Assembly (NCBI GenBank): GCA_913060895.1
Contig: CAJXSN010000002.1
Coordinates: forward strand, 1-64,000
Length of the DNA: 64,000 nucleotides
Reading direction: 5' to 3'
DNA from: an uncultured Sphingomonadaceae bacterium
Lineage (GTDB): Bacteria > Pseudomonadota > Alphaproteobacteria > Sphingomonadales > Sphingomonadaceae
Under the pieces are notes generated by a model, which saw only the letters and a program-made list of their open reading frames with translations, was not told where the DNA came from and did no database searches. The translations under genes and the position numbers were made by a program. Shown piece by piece: positions 53,035 through 62,940 of this stretch; position 1 is the stretch's first letter; each line of letters starts with the position of its first letter.

Positions 53035-54237
53035 GTGAACCCCGCACAAATCTTCTTCTGGCCAGCCATCGTTCTGGCAGCTGTTACCTCCGCTTCGCTG
53101 GGTTTTTCCGGATTGGCGTTCCCGCTGGCATTGTTACTATTCGTCATCTGGAGCGCATCGATATGGATTCTGGCCCGCGAGCCGAACGATCAGCGTTTTC
53201 TTTCCGACGAAGAACCTGCTGCGTCTGCAGTTACAATTGCCGAGAGCATGGCGGCGATGATTGAACACTCCGGAACGCCGCAGCTGCTAACCAAAGGCGC
53301 ACGCATTACCGTGGCGAACAAAGCTGCCCGGTCGGTTCTTGGTAATCATATAATGGGGCAAGACCCGCGCGTCGCCCTGCGCCATCCCGAAGCCATTTCA
53401 TTGATGGACTCGGCGGAGCATGGGGAGGCGATTGTCAGCGGGCTGGTCCGGCGGCGAGACATCTGGCGATTAAGCCGTCACGTGCTTGATGAGGATTATG
53501 CAGTCATCGAGCTGCTCAACCGGACCAGTGAAGCCGACATCGACCGCGCTCATACCGATTTTGTCGCCAATGCCAGCCACGAATTGCGCACGCCTCTTGC
53601 CTCGATCATCGGATATGCCGAAACTTTGCGTGAAAATCCGGGCGAACTGGACACTGAGACAGCTGCGAAATTTTTAAAAACGATCCACCGTGAGGCGCGC
53701 CGTTTGCAGAGCCTTGTCAACGATTTGATGTCGCTTTCACGGATTGAGGCGGAAAAGCACGAACAGCCCGCCAAGCCCGTGGATTATTCCGCATTGGTGG
53801 AGCGCGCATCACGCGATGCGGCTGGGGCAGATCGAACCGGACGGATCATACTGGATGTTGTTGGCGGCCTGCGCGTGGCGGGCGATTCCCAGCAATTGGA
53901 ACAATTGGTTCGCAATTTGGTCGACAATGCACTGAAATATGGGGCACCCGAGGGACAAGTCTCTATTTCTCTCGATGCTGGCCCCAATGACAATGCACGT
54001 CTGACCGTATCAGACGAAGGCGAGGGAATTCCGCCGGAACATCTGCCCCATCTGACCCGGCGATTTTATCGTACAGATCCGGGGCGCAGCCGCGCATCGG
54101 GCGGAACCGGGCTTGGCCTTGCAATCGTCAAACATATTGTCGAGCGGCACCGCGGTCGCCTGGAAATCGATAGTGTATTGGGTAAAGGAACCTCCGTTAT
54201 CGCCAGAATTCCTATGTTGGCTGCCGAAAAAGAGTAA
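53035..54237 (+). CDS. phoR: Phosphate-regulon sensor histidine kinase PhoR
   Basis: Senses Pst activity through PhoU and phosphorylates PhoB. 400 residues with a GTG start. Two N-terminal membrane segments (about 5-20 and 27-46), a PAS-like domain (about 65-165), the HisKA box NASHELRTPLAS with His182, then the ATPase with N box LVRNLVDNALKYG, G1 DEGEGIPPEHLPHL and G2 GGTGLGLAIVKHI. It heads phoR-pstC-pstA-pstB-phoU-phoB. Confidence 0.92.
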   Translation: MNPAQIFFWPAIVLAAVTSASLGFSGLAFPLALLLFVIWSASIWILAREPNDQRFLSDEEPAASAVTIAESMAAMIEHSGTPQLLTKGARITVANKAARSVLGNHIMGQDPRVALRHPEAISLMDSAEHGEAIVSGLVRRRDIWRLSRHVLDEDYAVIELLNRTSEADIDRAHTDFVANASHELRTPLASIIGYAETLRENPGELDTETAAKFLKTIHREARRLQSLVNDLMSLSRIEAEKHEQPAKPVDYSALVERASRDAAGADRTGRIILDVVGGLRVAGDSQQLEQLVRNLVDNALKYGAPEGQVSISLDAGPNDNARLTVSDEGEGIPPEHLPHLTRRFYRTDPGRSRASGGTGLGLAIVKHIVERHRGRLEIDSVLGKGTSVIARIPMLAAEKE

Positions 54238-54436
54238 CCCACGCGAACATGAAGCCGGATCAATGTCATCAATCTGCAACACAGATTGAACATGGGCAGG
54301 ATCTGAGCCGGTGAGCAGTTTTCACAAGATTACTGCCCGCTATCCACTCTTGCCACTGACAGGCGATGGCGAAGCCGACAGACCCCTGCTACTTCGCAGC
54401 CATCGCGATTGAAACACAAGAGGAATTGCACCGCTG

Positions 54437-55822
54437 ATGTCGCCGGCCCTGTTATTGTTTGTTGCCCTTGGCCTTGGGCTGGTGGGCTGGCTGGCCGGCC
54501 GTGCGAAGGCATCTGCTTTCCAGCGGGCCGACACGTCCAAACGTCCGGTTGCCCGCCCGAATTACCACGGCTGGTATGTTGCTTTGTGGGTCGGTGTTCC
54601 GCTTCTGGCATTTGCTGTGCTGTGGATGGCTCTGATGCCGATGCTGGTGATGCAATCTGTGCTGGCCAGCGACGCAGCCGCTTCCCTCCCCGAATTCGGG
54701 TTTATGCGCGACACTCTGCTATCCGAAGCCCGCTCGGTCGCGACCGGTGCTGCGCCTGCAGTGTTCGATGCCGCCGCGCGCCCGCTGATCGAACCGTTCC
54801 GCGATGCCATCCAGCGCTACACGGTAATCGGCATGGTTCTGGCGATGAGTATTGCAGTGATATGCGCACTGTGGTCCTACTCGCGCCTGAACCCGACCTT
54901 CACGGCCCGCACGCGCGTAGAACGCGCCGTTATGGCTGCACTGGTAATTGCGTCGCTCGTGGCGATCCTGACAACGTTCGGCATTTTGGTCAGCCTGATA
55001 TTCGAAACGATCCGCTTCTTCGGTTTTGTCAGCCCGATCGATTTCTTGTTCGGAACCAGCTGGAACCCCGATCCGATGTCCAGTCCTGATGCCGATCAGG
55101 GCGACCGCTACGGCGCGATTCCGCTGTTTTGGGGCACAATTTATATCGGCGCCATTATAGCTATGATCGTCGCCATTCCGCTTGGTTTGATGAGCGCGAT
55201 CTATCTGACACAATATGCCGACCCCAGGGTCCGCGCATGGCTCAAGCCGGCGCTAGAAGTGCTCGCCGGGGTGCCGACCGTGGTTTACGGCTATTTCGCC
55301 GCGCTGACGGTCGCACCTTTCATCCGCGATGTTGCGCGTAGCGTCGGAATAGAAAACGCCTCCAGCGAGAGCGCACTGGCGGCCGGCCTGGTGATGGGCG
55401 TGATGATAATTCCGTTCGTTTCTTCGATGGCAGATGACAGTATTGCTGCCGTTCCAGGTTCCATGCGAGATGGCAGTCTGGCGATGGGCGCGACACAGTC
55501 CGAAACTATCAAGCGCGTGCTAATACCCGCCGCCCTGCCCGGCATTGTCGCAGGCATAATGCTGGCCATCAGCCGCGCTATTGGTGAAACAATGATCGTG
55601 GTCATGGCCGCTAGCACTGCAGCGAATCTCTCGGGCAATCCGCTGGAATCGATGACTACTGTGACGGTGCAGATTGTCGCCATGCTGACCGGTGAAGGCA
55701 GCTTCGATCATCCAGCGACGCTCAGCGCGTTTGCTCTGGGCTTTGTCCTGTTCCTCGTGACGCTGGTGCTCAATTTCATCGCCCTTCGCGTCGTTAAACG
55801 GTTCCGTGAAGCATATGAGTGA
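54437..55822 (+). CDS. pstC: Phosphate ABC transporter permease PstC (long form)
   Basis: 461 residues, about 150 longer than E. coli PstC. The extra N-terminal domain has three hydrophobic segments (about 1-20, 45-70, 130-155), as in the alphaproteobacterial PstC N-terminal domain (DUF3708). The permease part has the PstC EAA loop (AAMG-type SLAMGATQSETIKRVLIPAALPGIVAG) near residue 345. The 199 bases after phoR hold no gene. No convincing Pho box was found there. Confidence 0.93.
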   Translation: MSPALLLFVALGLGLVGWLAGRAKASAFQRADTSKRPVARPNYHGWYVALWVGVPLLAFAVLWMALMPMLVMQSVLASDAAASLPEFGFMRDTLLSEARSVATGAAPAVFDAAARPLIEPFRDAIQRYTVIGMVLAMSIAVICALWSYSRLNPTFTARTRVERAVMAALVIASLVAILTTFGILVSLIFETIRFFGFVSPIDFLFGTSWNPDPMSSPDADQGDRYGAIPLFWGTIYIGAIIAMIVAIPLGLMSAIYLTQYADPRVRAWLKPALEVLAGVPTVVYGYFAALTVAPFIRDVARSVGIENASSESALAAGLVMGVMIIPFVSSMADDSIAAVPGSMRDGSLAMGATQSETIKRVLIPAALPGIVAGIMLAISRAIGETMIVVMAASTAANLSGNPLESMTTVTVQIVAMLTGEGSFDHPATLSAFALGFVLFLVTLVLNFIALRVVKRFREAYE

Positions 55823-57086
55823 TACGACGATCTCTCCCGCCGCCGAGGCAGGCTCCGGAATCCGGCAGGCTGCGTTCGAAAAGCGCCTTAAGCAGCGTTA
55901 CGCTTCCGAGAAACGCTTCCGGCTGCTCGGACTTGCCGCCGTGACATTCTCAGTTGCGGTCCTGCTAATCCTGCTGGGCACCATGCTGTATAACGGCGCA
56001 GGTGGGTTCCAGCGTGCGGAACTACGCGTGCCGATCGATTTCGCCGAAGCTGGGCTGTCGGTCGATGCTGTTACTCTGGAGCAATCGGAGGTCCAGTCGC
56101 TCGAAGCGCAGGGATTGCCGCAGGTAGTCGACTACTTTGCCGGAGAGGCATTGGGGGAAGATGGCGCAGCAGAGGTCAGCGGTGAAGCTTGGCGGGAACT
56201 GGCCGCCAGGATCGTTGCCGATCCCGATTTGGCGCGCGGTGAACAGGAATTGTGGGTCCCTGCCTCTGCCGATCTCGCACAGGGAATGGAAGGTGAAGGC
56301 TCGGCCGAATTGCAGAGCCTCGCTTCGCGTCTCATTTCTGACGGCGCGCTGGAGAAACGCCTCGACCTCGGTTTCCTGCAACGATCCGACGCGACCGACC
56401 CGCAATTGGTGGGTATATGGGCCGCGCTGAAGGGATCGATATTGACGATGATCGTCACTTTGGCTTTGGCCTTTCCTATTGGAGTTCTGGCAGCACTCTA
56501 TCTGGAAGAATACGCACCCAAGAACCGCTGGACCGACATTATCGAAGTGTCGATCAACAACCTTGCCGCAGTGCCATCGATCATTTTTGGTTTGCTGGGC
56601 CTTGCCGTGTTCCTGACGATCTTTCCCAATATGCGCTCTGCTCCGCTCATAGGCGGGATGACACTGGCGCTGATGACTATGCCGGTCATCGTGATTACCG
56701 GCCGCAACGCAATCAAGGCGGTACCGCCTTCAATCCGCGATGGTGCATTGGCGGTTGGGGCATCGCCCATCCAGGTAGTTTTCCACCATGTGCTGCCACT
56801 GGCCCTGCCCGGTATCCTGACAGGTACTATCATCGGCATGGCGCGCGCACTGGGCGAAACCGCTCCTCTGCTGATGATCGGGATGCGCGCTTTCGTCGCT
56901 AGCCCACCCGATGGCTTTACCACGCCTGCCACCGTATTGCCGGTCCAGATTTTCTTATGGTCAGATGAAATTGATCGCGGTTTCGTGGAACGTACGAGTG
57001 CTGCTATAATTGTTTTGCTGATTTTCCTGCTCATGATGAATGGGCTGGCGATTTACCTGCGCAACAAATTCGAGAAAAAATGGTGA
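55815..57086 (+). CDS. pstA: Phosphate ABC transporter permease PstA (long form)
   Basis: 423 residues against about 290 in E. coli. An N-terminal membrane segment (about 38-60) is followed by about 130 residues of periplasmic insert rich in Glu/Ala/Leu, the DUF3333 arrangement. The permease domain follows, with the EAA loop [31 protein letters not shown] 55815 overlaps pstC by 8 bases; GTG 55806 is a less likely start. Confidence 0.93.
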   Translation: MSDTTISPAAEAGSGIRQAAFEKRLKQRYASEKRFRLLGLAAVTFSVAVLLILLGTMLYNGAGGFQRAELRVPIDFAEAGLSVDAVTLEQSEVQSLEAQGLPQVVDYFAGEALGEDGAAEVSGEAWRELAARIVADPDLARGEQELWVPASADLAQGMEGEGSAELQSLASRLISDGALEKRLDLGFLQRSDATDPQLVGIWAALKGSILTMIVTLALAFPIGVLAALYLEEYAPKNRWTDIIEVSINNLAAVPSIIFGLLGLAVFLTIFPNMRSAPLIGGMTLALMTMPVIVITGRNAIKAVPPSIRDGALAVGASPIQVVFHHVLPLALPGILTGTIIGMARALGETAPLLMIGMRAFVASPPDGFTTPATVLPVQIFLWSDEIDRGFVERTSAAIIVLLIFLLMMNGLAIYLRNKFEKKW

Positions 57087-57871
57087 CCGTAAGACACGAA
57101 AATCTGCCCGCTACCGATGCGAAGATGCGCACCACCGACGTTAATGTTTATTACGGTGACAAACAGGCTATCGATTCGGTTTCGATCGACATTCCTTCAC
57201 AATATGTGACAGCGTTTATCGGGCCCTCGGGCTGCGGGAAGTCCACCTTCCTCCGCTCGCTTAACCGTATGAACGATACGATCCCCTCCGCCCGGGTAGA
57301 GGGGACGATCGAACTGGAAGGCGATGATATCTACCGCTCCGGCATGGACGTCGTGCAGTTGCGCGCACGGGTTGGAATGGTGTTCCAGAAACCCAATCCC
57401 TTCCCCAAATCGATCTACGATAACATTGCCTACGGGCCGAAGATACACGGGCTGGCCGAAGGTAAGGATGCACTGGATGCCATCGTCGAAAAATCGCTGA
57501 CTCGCGCAGGTCTCTGGAACGAAGTGAAGGATCGGTTGGACGAATCCGGTACAGCCCTGTCGGGTGGACAGCAGCAGCGGCTATGCATTGCCCGCGCGAT
57601 TGCTGTGGACCCCGAAGTGATCCTGATGGACGAACCCTGCTCTGCGCTCGACCCGATCGCAACGGCCAAAATCGAAGAACTTATCGACGAGTTGACCGGC
57701 CGTTACGCCATCGTCATCGTTACCCACTCCATGCAGCAGGCCGCCCGCGTGTCTCAACGCACGGCCTTCTTCCACCTCGGGAAGATGGTCGAATACGGGG
57801 CGACCGAAGATATCTTCACCAATCCGATCGAGGAACGAACTAAAGATTATATTACAGGGCGGTACGGGTGA
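57080..57871 (+). CDS. pstB: Phosphate ABC transporter ATPase PstB
   Basis: 263 residues. Walker [10 protein letters not shown] near 47-55, the PstB-specific [18 protein letters not shown], signature LSGGQQQRL and Walker [14 protein letters not shown]. It overlaps pstA by 7 bases and phoU by one, so the whole transporter is coupled. Confidence 0.97.
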   Translation: MVTVRHENLPATDAKMRTTDVNVYYGDKQAIDSVSIDIPSQYVTAFIGPSGCGKSTFLRSLNRMNDTIPSARVEGTIELEGDDIYRSGMDVVQLRARVGMVFQKPNPFPKSIYDNIAYGPKIHGLAEGKDALDAIVEKSLTRAGLWNEVKDRLDESGTALSGGQQQRLCIARAIAVDPEVILMDEPCSALDPIATAKIEELIDELTGRYAIVIVTHSMQQAARVSQRTAFFHLGKMVEYGATEDIFTNPIEERTKDYITGRYG

Positions 57872-58539
57872 TGATGGACCATACAGTCAAGGCATTCGAC
57901 GAGGATATTACCAGGCTGCGCGGCTTGATTGCGGAAATGGGCGGACTGGCCGAAGTTGCAGTCCACGAGGCGATTGATGCAATGGTTCGCGGCGATAAGA
58001 AACTGGGCGATGAAGTGGTTGCGCGGGACAAGAAACTCGACGCGCTGGAAACCGAAGTTGACAAGCTGGCAGTGCGCATAATCGCTTTGCGGGCGCCTCT
58101 GGCCGATGATTTGCGTGAAGTCATCGCTGCCCTGAAAATAGCCGGTGTGGTCGAGCGGATCGGCGACTACGCCAAGAACATCGCCAAACGGGTATCACGG
58201 ATCGAGAAGCGTCAGCATTTCGAACCGCTGACTTTGTTACCGACAATGGCCGAACTGGCGGCGGAAATGGTTCATGACGTCCTGACCGCTTATGCTGCAC
58301 GCGACCCCGAACTGGCGCTTGAAGTCATCGCAGCGGATAACAAGGTCGACGCATTCTACGACAGTATCTTCCGCAATCTGGTCAGCCATATGGTCGAGGA
58401 TCCTAAAACTATTTCGACCGCTGCGCAGCTGTTGTTCGTAGCCAAGAATATCGAACGCATTGGCGACCATGCCACCAATGTCGCAGAAATGGTCCACTTC
58501 GCGGCCACTGGGGATTACCCGCCCGACGACGATAGTTGA
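57871..58539 (+). CDS. phoU: Phosphate signalling protein PhoU
   Basis: 222 residues. Two homologous three-helix PhoU repeats. The metal-cluster motifs are EVDKLAVRIIALRAPLADDLREVIAALKIAGVVERIGDYAKNIAKR (first) and AAQLLFVAKNIERIGDHATNVAEMV (second). It couples PstSCAB activity to PhoR. Start codons GTG 57868, ATG 57871 and ATG 57874 lie in a row; 57871 shares a base with the pstB stop. Confidence 0.95.
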   Translation: MMDHTVKAFDEDITRLRGLIAEMGGLAEVAVHEAIDAMVRGDKKLGDEVVARDKKLDALETEVDKLAVRIIALRAPLADDLREVIAALKIAGVVERIGDYAKNIAKRVSRIEKRQHFEPLTLLPTMAELAAEMVHDVLTAYAARDPELALEVIAADNKVDAFYDSIFRNLVSHMVEDPKTISTAAQLLFVAKNIERIGDHATNVAEMVHFAATGDYPPDDDS

Positions 58540-58582
58540 GTCCCGGTTGCCACCCGCCCGCAGCCAGTAGGAGGACACCCAC

Positions 58583-59272
58583 ATGCCAGCAGCCAGCCTG
58601 CTTCTTGTTGAAGACGATCCAGCACTTCTGGAATTGCTCGAGTTTCGCTTTACCCGCGAAGGGTACCGCGTCCGCGCTACTGATGACGGCGACGAGGCGA
58701 TGATGCTGGCCGGGGAAGAGTTGCCGGATCTCATTATCCTCGACTGGATGATAAATGGAACCAGCGGCATAGAAGTGTGCCGCCGCCTGCGCCGTGAAAA
58801 AGCCACTGCGCATGTCCCGATCATCATGCTGACTGCGCGCGAAGCGGAGGATGACCGTATTCGCGGCCTGGAAACCGGCGCTGACGATTACATCACCAAA
58901 CCGTTCTCTCCACGCGAACTGCTTGCCCGGGTTTCTGCCGTGATGCGCCGTATCCGCCCGGTATTGGCCGGCGAGGCAATCGAAGTGGCCGACATCACGC
59001 TGGATCCGGTAGCCCATCGTGTCGATCGGGGTGGAAAAATGCTCCAGCTTGGTCCGACAGAATATCGTTTGCTGAAATTCTTTATGGAAAGCCCGAACCG
59101 CGTGTTCAGCCGGGGGCAGCTGCTCGACGGAGTGTGGGGTACGGAAAGCGATATCGAATTGCGCACAGTGGATGTCCATATTCGTCGCCTGCGCAAAGCC
59201 ATCGAAATGGACGACGCGCCCGATTTGATCCGAACGGTGCGCTCCGCCGGATACGCTTTCGAAGCGGCCTAG
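58583..59272 (+). CDS. phoB: Phosphate-regulon response regulator PhoB
   Basis: 229 residues. Receiver domain with acidic pocket ED(10-12), phospho-acceptor Asp54 and Lys106. The OmpR-type winged helix begins near 130 (LDPVAHRVDRGGKMLQLGPTEYRLLKFFMESPNRVFSRGQLLDGVW). It binds Pho boxes to switch on phosphate-starvation genes. An AGGAGG-type site precedes the ATG. Its TAG overlaps the convergent extensin-family stop in CTAG. Confidence 0.96.
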   Translation: MPAASLLLVEDDPALLELLEFRFTREGYRVRATDDGDEAMMLAGEELPDLIILDWMINGTSGIEVCRRLRREKATAHVPIIMLTAREAEDDRIRGLETGADDYITKPFSPRELLARVSAVMRRIRPVLAGEAIEVADITLDPVAHRVDRGGKMLQLGPTEYRLLKFFMESPNRVFSRGQLLDGVWGTESDIELRTVDVHIRRLRKAIEMDDAPDLIRTVRSAGYAFEAA

Positions 59273-60018
59273 CGGCAGACCCCGCCTATCGCACGGCGGG
59301 CACGGTCGAAGTGAAAATGATCGCGGTGCGCTGCGTTGTAATCAGGCGACAATACGGTACTGAAGCCTGAGCAGGCCCCGTCACGCACAGTGCGCAGAAA
59401 TGATGCCTCGTCATCCTCGCCGTGCCAGTCGGCGAGCACGGAAATGCACTGCCCGTCAGCAAGTACAAAGCCTGAAACATCCATAGCATTCCCAGTCGCG
59501 TGCTCGCTCCAGGCCCCATCGCTTCTGCCATAGAGGCGGCGGCAGCTATAGGCGCCAAGATGTTCTACGGTAGCGACTTTCTGGCCAAATGTGGTCACGG
59601 CCAACGGCTGGACGGTGTGGTCCAGCCACAGTTGCATGGCGATTGCGACCGAGCAGGTGGTAGCGGGCCGGGGTGCAGAATAAGGGTATTCCTCCAGCAT
59701 GGTGCGATCCGGGCGGAGACAGGCACCCTTGCCCGCAGGCTCCAACGAGGTGAAAGCAACTTCGCTTGTGGCCAGCACGTCGCGGCATTGCGCCGGATCG
59801 TCGGCCAGAGCGGCCAGCTTGGTCCCGGTTGCCAAGCCAATCGGATCCCGCAAATCGAGCGGTGCCCAGGGGTCATGCTGCGGATTGTCTTGCAGCCAGG
59901 CCCAGGCGGAAAGCCCTACAGCTCCCACTATCAGCATAATTATCGCCCGTCTGTCACCTCTAAACCTGCCGATGCGGCGCGATATTTGCCGGTCTTTAAG
60001 GGGCCTATTCAATTCCAA
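59269..60018 (-). CDS. Extensin-like C-terminal domain protein
   Basis: 249 residues. One N-terminal membrane segment (about 26-43), then a periplasmic domain with conserved Cys (AQCRDVL, GACLRP, TTCSVA, YSCRRL, GQCISVL, GACSGF, GGVCR) and ATGNAMDVSGFVLADG. The latter is like the zinc-peptidase fold seen in bacterial 'extensin family' proteins (D-Ala-D-Ala carboxypeptidase-like, His in EHATGNAMD and RDHFHFD). A cell-wall role is likely but untested. Confidence 0.82.
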   Translation of the reverse strand: MELNRPLKDRQISRRIGRFRGDRRAIIMLIVGAVGLSAWAWLQDNPQHDPWAPLDLRDPIGLATGTKLAALADDPAQCRDVLATSEVAFTSLEPAGKGACLRPDRTMLEEYPYSAPRPATTCSVAIAMQLWLDHTVQPLAVTTFGQKVATVEHLGAYSCRRLYGRSDGAWSEHATGNAMDVSGFVLADGQCISVLADWHGEDDEASFLRTVRDGACSGFSTVLSPDYNAAHRDHFHFDRARRAIGGVCR

Positions 60019-60114
60019 TCCTTCGGTGTCGCTACAAACGAGGCATCGGAATTAATGCCAGGCAAACTTATAACGTTCTTCACGATAGTACGAGTGATGC
60101 AGCAAATGTCACAA

Positions 60115-61572
60115 TCAATGCGTACTCAGTTCCGCCAACCGTATCTTTACCGCTGACAAATCAGCATCGAACAAACGCGCCTGCTTTTCGCGGGCTTCGC
60201 CGTCGAGCCGTAGTAAATAGGACGGGTGTGCGGTGATCCAGAGCTCGCTGCCATCTTCCAATGGAACAGGCGTACCGCGTGCCTTAGTGATACTGACCGT
60301 TTTACCTAAAAGGCTGCGAGCGGCACTTGCGCCCATAGCCAGAACCAGCTTTGGCTTCACAATAGTGCGCTCGGCCTCCTGCCACCAGCGGCAGGTATCG
60401 ATTTCCTTGGCCCCCGGGCTCTGGTGTATTCGGCGTTTACCCCTAGGCAAGTATTTGAAGTGTTTGATAGCATTTGTGACATAGGCCGCACCGCGATCAA
60501 TGCCGGCTTTCTCCAGGTGCACGTCTAACAATTGGCCTGCCGGGCCGACGAACGGGCGGCCAGTCGTATCCTCGTGATCGCCTGGCTGTTCGCCCACGAT
60601 CATGAGGTTTGCGCTGAGCGGCCCCTCACCCATCACAGCATGATTATCAAGGTTGCCGATAGGACATTGGCGGCAGGTCTGAATTGCACTCTCGATAGCC
60701 GGCAGCGTTTCCGGGGTATTCTCGAACTCTTGCCCGGATCTCGATTTTCCGGCGTCGACCATCTGCGCTTCTCTCGCCTGAGCGCCTGCGATCAATTCTG
60801 GTATCAGCGAAGCCTCAGGCAGATTTTTCCAATACTTTTTCGGCATTTCGGAAAGCATTGCGCCGACTTTCAAACGAGCGGGATTAAAAATGGAAGCGTA
60901 ATATTTGCGCCATAGATCCTCCATTGGATCATCGCCGGGGGCATCCTCCCGACGAGCGGGCGGGCCCTCATGCATAGCTTTCCCGTTCCAGTGCAACGTA
61001 CCTCGCGGCGTCAGGATCGACCATTGCATATTAGCAAAACGACGGCGGAAAAAACCAGCATTTGCGCGCAGGATGTGATGGTCTGGCTCGAACCATGCTG
61101 CGTAATGATCGGTGCCCTTTCCGTCATTCACCTTTCGGAAACGGACGAAAGCGCGCATTTTGTGGCTGTCGCGTCGAACATTCTTGGCAAGTTCTTCTAC
61201 ATAGCGGACATCGGGATCGGTTTTGTCTTCCATGATGCGCGGGTTGGTTTGCAACCGCCACAACAGGCGATAAATCAACGCAAAGCGTCCCGACTCAGAA
61301 TGCAACGCAGCGTTTTGTGCTACGCTGATAAACTGTCTGCTAGCACGAACGAACGGCGCGTTCTTGCCGAACTCCGGTAAACGGGCACCTTCAGATGCGA
61401 ACAAGTCGCCCGATCCGCCCGGTTCCGTCCATGCAACATATTCGGGAGACACATTACATTGTATCAATTGCCGAGCCTGACCGCGCCAGAAGGCGAAGTC
61501 ATCCGGCCTAGGCATGGCAACAGCATAATGTGTCGAAAGCTTGCCGCGTGAATGGGGGACTACAGCCTTCAT
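60115..61572 (-). CDS. udgX: DUF4130-UdgX fusion: uracil-DNA binding/glycosylase-like protein
   Basis: 485 residues. Residues about 1-235 are a DUF4130 domain (FWRGQARQLI; MRAFVRFRKV; HYAAWFEPDHHIL; RRFANMQWSILTPRG). Residues about 285-485 are a family 4-like uracil-DNA glycosylase of the UdgX subtype. They contain motif A GEQPGDHED (328-336), the UdgX-specific KRRIH loop (379-383, His383) and motif B HPS (449-451). Fe-S ligands are Cys300, Cys303, His371 (UdgX replaces a Cys here) and Cys394. UdgX proteins are known to bind uracil in DNA covalently through the His of KRRIH. The partner radical SAM gene lies 121 bases upstream on the same strand. GC is lower than in the flanking operons. Confidence 0.92.
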   Translation of the reverse strand: MKAVVPHSRGKLSTHYAVAMPRPDDFAFWRGQARQLIQCNVSPEYVAWTEPGGSGDLFASEGARLPEFGKNAPFVRASRQFISVAQNAALHSESGRFALIYRLLWRLQTNPRIMEDKTDPDVRYVEELAKNVRRDSHKMRAFVRFRKVNDGKGTDHYAAWFEPDHHILRANAGFFRRRFANMQWSILTPRGTLHWNGKAMHEGPPARREDAPGDDPMEDLWRKYYASIFNPARLKVGAMLSEMPKKYWKNLPEASLIPELIAGAQAREAQMVDAGKSRSGQEFENTPETLPAIESAIQTCRQCPIGNLDNHAVMGEGPLSANLMIVGEQPGDHEDTTGRPFVGPAGQLLDVHLEKAGIDRGAAYVTNAIKHFKYLPRGKRRIHQSPGAKEIDTCRWWQEAERTIVKPKLVLAMGASAARSLLGKTVSITKARGTPVPLEDGSELWITAHPSYLLRLDGEAREKQARLFDADLSAVKIRLAELSTH

Positions 61573-61693
61573 GGCATAACCTGAGCCGTTTCGATGCTCG
61601 CAGTGAACCGAAACAATCCAAAGTATGTCGCTGTTTGGCTCTGAATAGCCGCGTCGCGTTTATATTCACAAACGAGAAGATCAAAAAGCGTGC

Positions 61694-62938
61694 TCATGCC
61701 GCAAACAGCTCCAGCTGCTCCTGCTGTGGAACGAGCAAGCGGCGCAGGTCCGCACGGTCCGTTAAGGCGGTAGGTCGCCAGTCACATGTCTCGATGAAGG
61801 GGCGTATCTTAAACAGTGATACCGCGACTTTTGCCACATCTTCCAAACGCAGCCTCCGATGGCGACGTGCTGCCAATAAACGGTGAACGCTTTTCACCCC
61901 CAGCCCCGGGACCCGTAGAAGCTGTTCCTTTGAAGCACGATTTACATCCACCGGAAACCATTCGCGAAATTTCAGCGCCCAAGCCAATTTCGGGTCGATA
62001 TCAAGCGGTAGATTTCCGGCATCGTCCGTAGCCTGCATGATTTCGCCCGGCTTATAATCGTAGAACCGCATCAACCAGTCGGACTGATACAAACGGTGCT
62101 CACGGATTAACGGGGGACGCTTTAATGGTAAGATGGCGCTAGCATTGGGGATTGGGCTGAAGGCGCTGTAATATACCCGCCGCAGCCGGAAATTATCATA
62201 TAGGCGACTGGCTTTGCCTACGATATCTGCGTCGCTCGCAGTATCCGCACCGATAATCATCTGTGTCGATTGGCCCGCTGGCGCAAAGCGCGGTGCAAAT
62301 TTGAACCGCTTCCGCGAATCCTTTGCCTCCACGATACTCGATTTCATGCCGCCCATCGCACTTTCGATCTGGCGCGCGTCCTTATCAGGCGCCAGACGAG
62401 TCAATCCGCTATCGGTCGGCAGTTCGACATTAATCGAAACCCGATCCGCAAGCAGTCCCGCTTGATATACCAGACCGGGATCAGCCTCGGGAATTGTCTT
62501 GAGATGGATGTAACCACGAAAATCGTGGTCTTCACGAAGGATACGAGCCGTTTCGACCAACTGCTCCATAGTGAAGTCGGAACTTTTGAGGATACCGGAG
62601 GATAGGAACAGCCCTTCGATATAATTACGCCGGTAAAAATTCAGCGTTAGATCCGCAACTTCCTGCGGAGTAAAACGCGCGCGACGAACATTGCTGCTCT
62701 TGCGGTTGATACAATAATGACAATCGAAAATGCAGTGATTGGTCATCAGCAACTTCAATAGTGATATGCACCGACCGTCGGGCGCATAAGCGTGACAGAT
62801 GCCCATCCCTTCAGTCGAACCTATGCCTTTGCCCCCCATCGAATTTTTCTTCGCCGTACCGGACGACGCACAGGAGGCATCGTATTTCGCTGCATCAGCG
62901 AGAATTTCGAGTTTTTGCAAGGTGCTCTGAACTGGCAT
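61694..62938 (-). CDS. Putative DNA modification/repair radical SAM protein
   Basis: 414 residues. A conserved lead (LEILADAAKYDASCASSG) precedes the [4Fe-4S] motif CxxxCxxC at Cys69, Cys73 and Cys76, then NYIEGLFLSSGI and the barrel. Residues 332-359 are a helix-hairpin-helix (VPGLGVKSVHRLL), a non-specific DNA-binding element. The last residues are QLELFAA: QLELF (408-412) fits the sliding-clamp motif QLxLF. It belongs to the radical SAM family that always travels with DUF4130/UdgX genes; its reaction is not known to me. The start at 62938 has no ribosome site; a LexA box ends two bases before it, and a TATATA lies where a -10 would give a leaderless message. Confidence 0.9.
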   Translation of the reverse strand: MPVQSTLQKLEILADAAKYDASCASSGTAKKNSMGGKGIGSTEGMGICHAYAPDGRCISLLKLLMTNHCIFDCHYCINRKSSNVRRARFTPQEVADLTLNFYRRNYIEGLFLSSGILKSSDFTMEQLVETARILREDHDFRGYIHLKTIPEADPGLVYQAGLLADRVSINVELPTDSGLTRLAPDKDARQIESAMGGMKSSIVEAKDSRKRFKFAPRFAPAGQSTQMIIGADTASDADIVGKASRLYDNFRLRRVYYSAFSPIPNASAILPLKRPPLIREHRLYQSDWLMRFYDYKPGEIMQATDDAGNLPLDIDPKLAWALKFREWFPVDVNRASKEQLLRVPGLGVKSVHRLLAARRHRRLRLEDVAKVAVSLFKIRPFIETCDWRPTALTDRADLRRLLVPQQEQLELFAA

Positions 62939-62940
62939 TC

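Noticed and set aside
53020-53045. Pho box at the phoR start (CTGTCGT)
   Set aside because: Only one half-site; no second copy 11 bases away. The region before pstC gave spaced CTGTC-like pieces with the wrong period.
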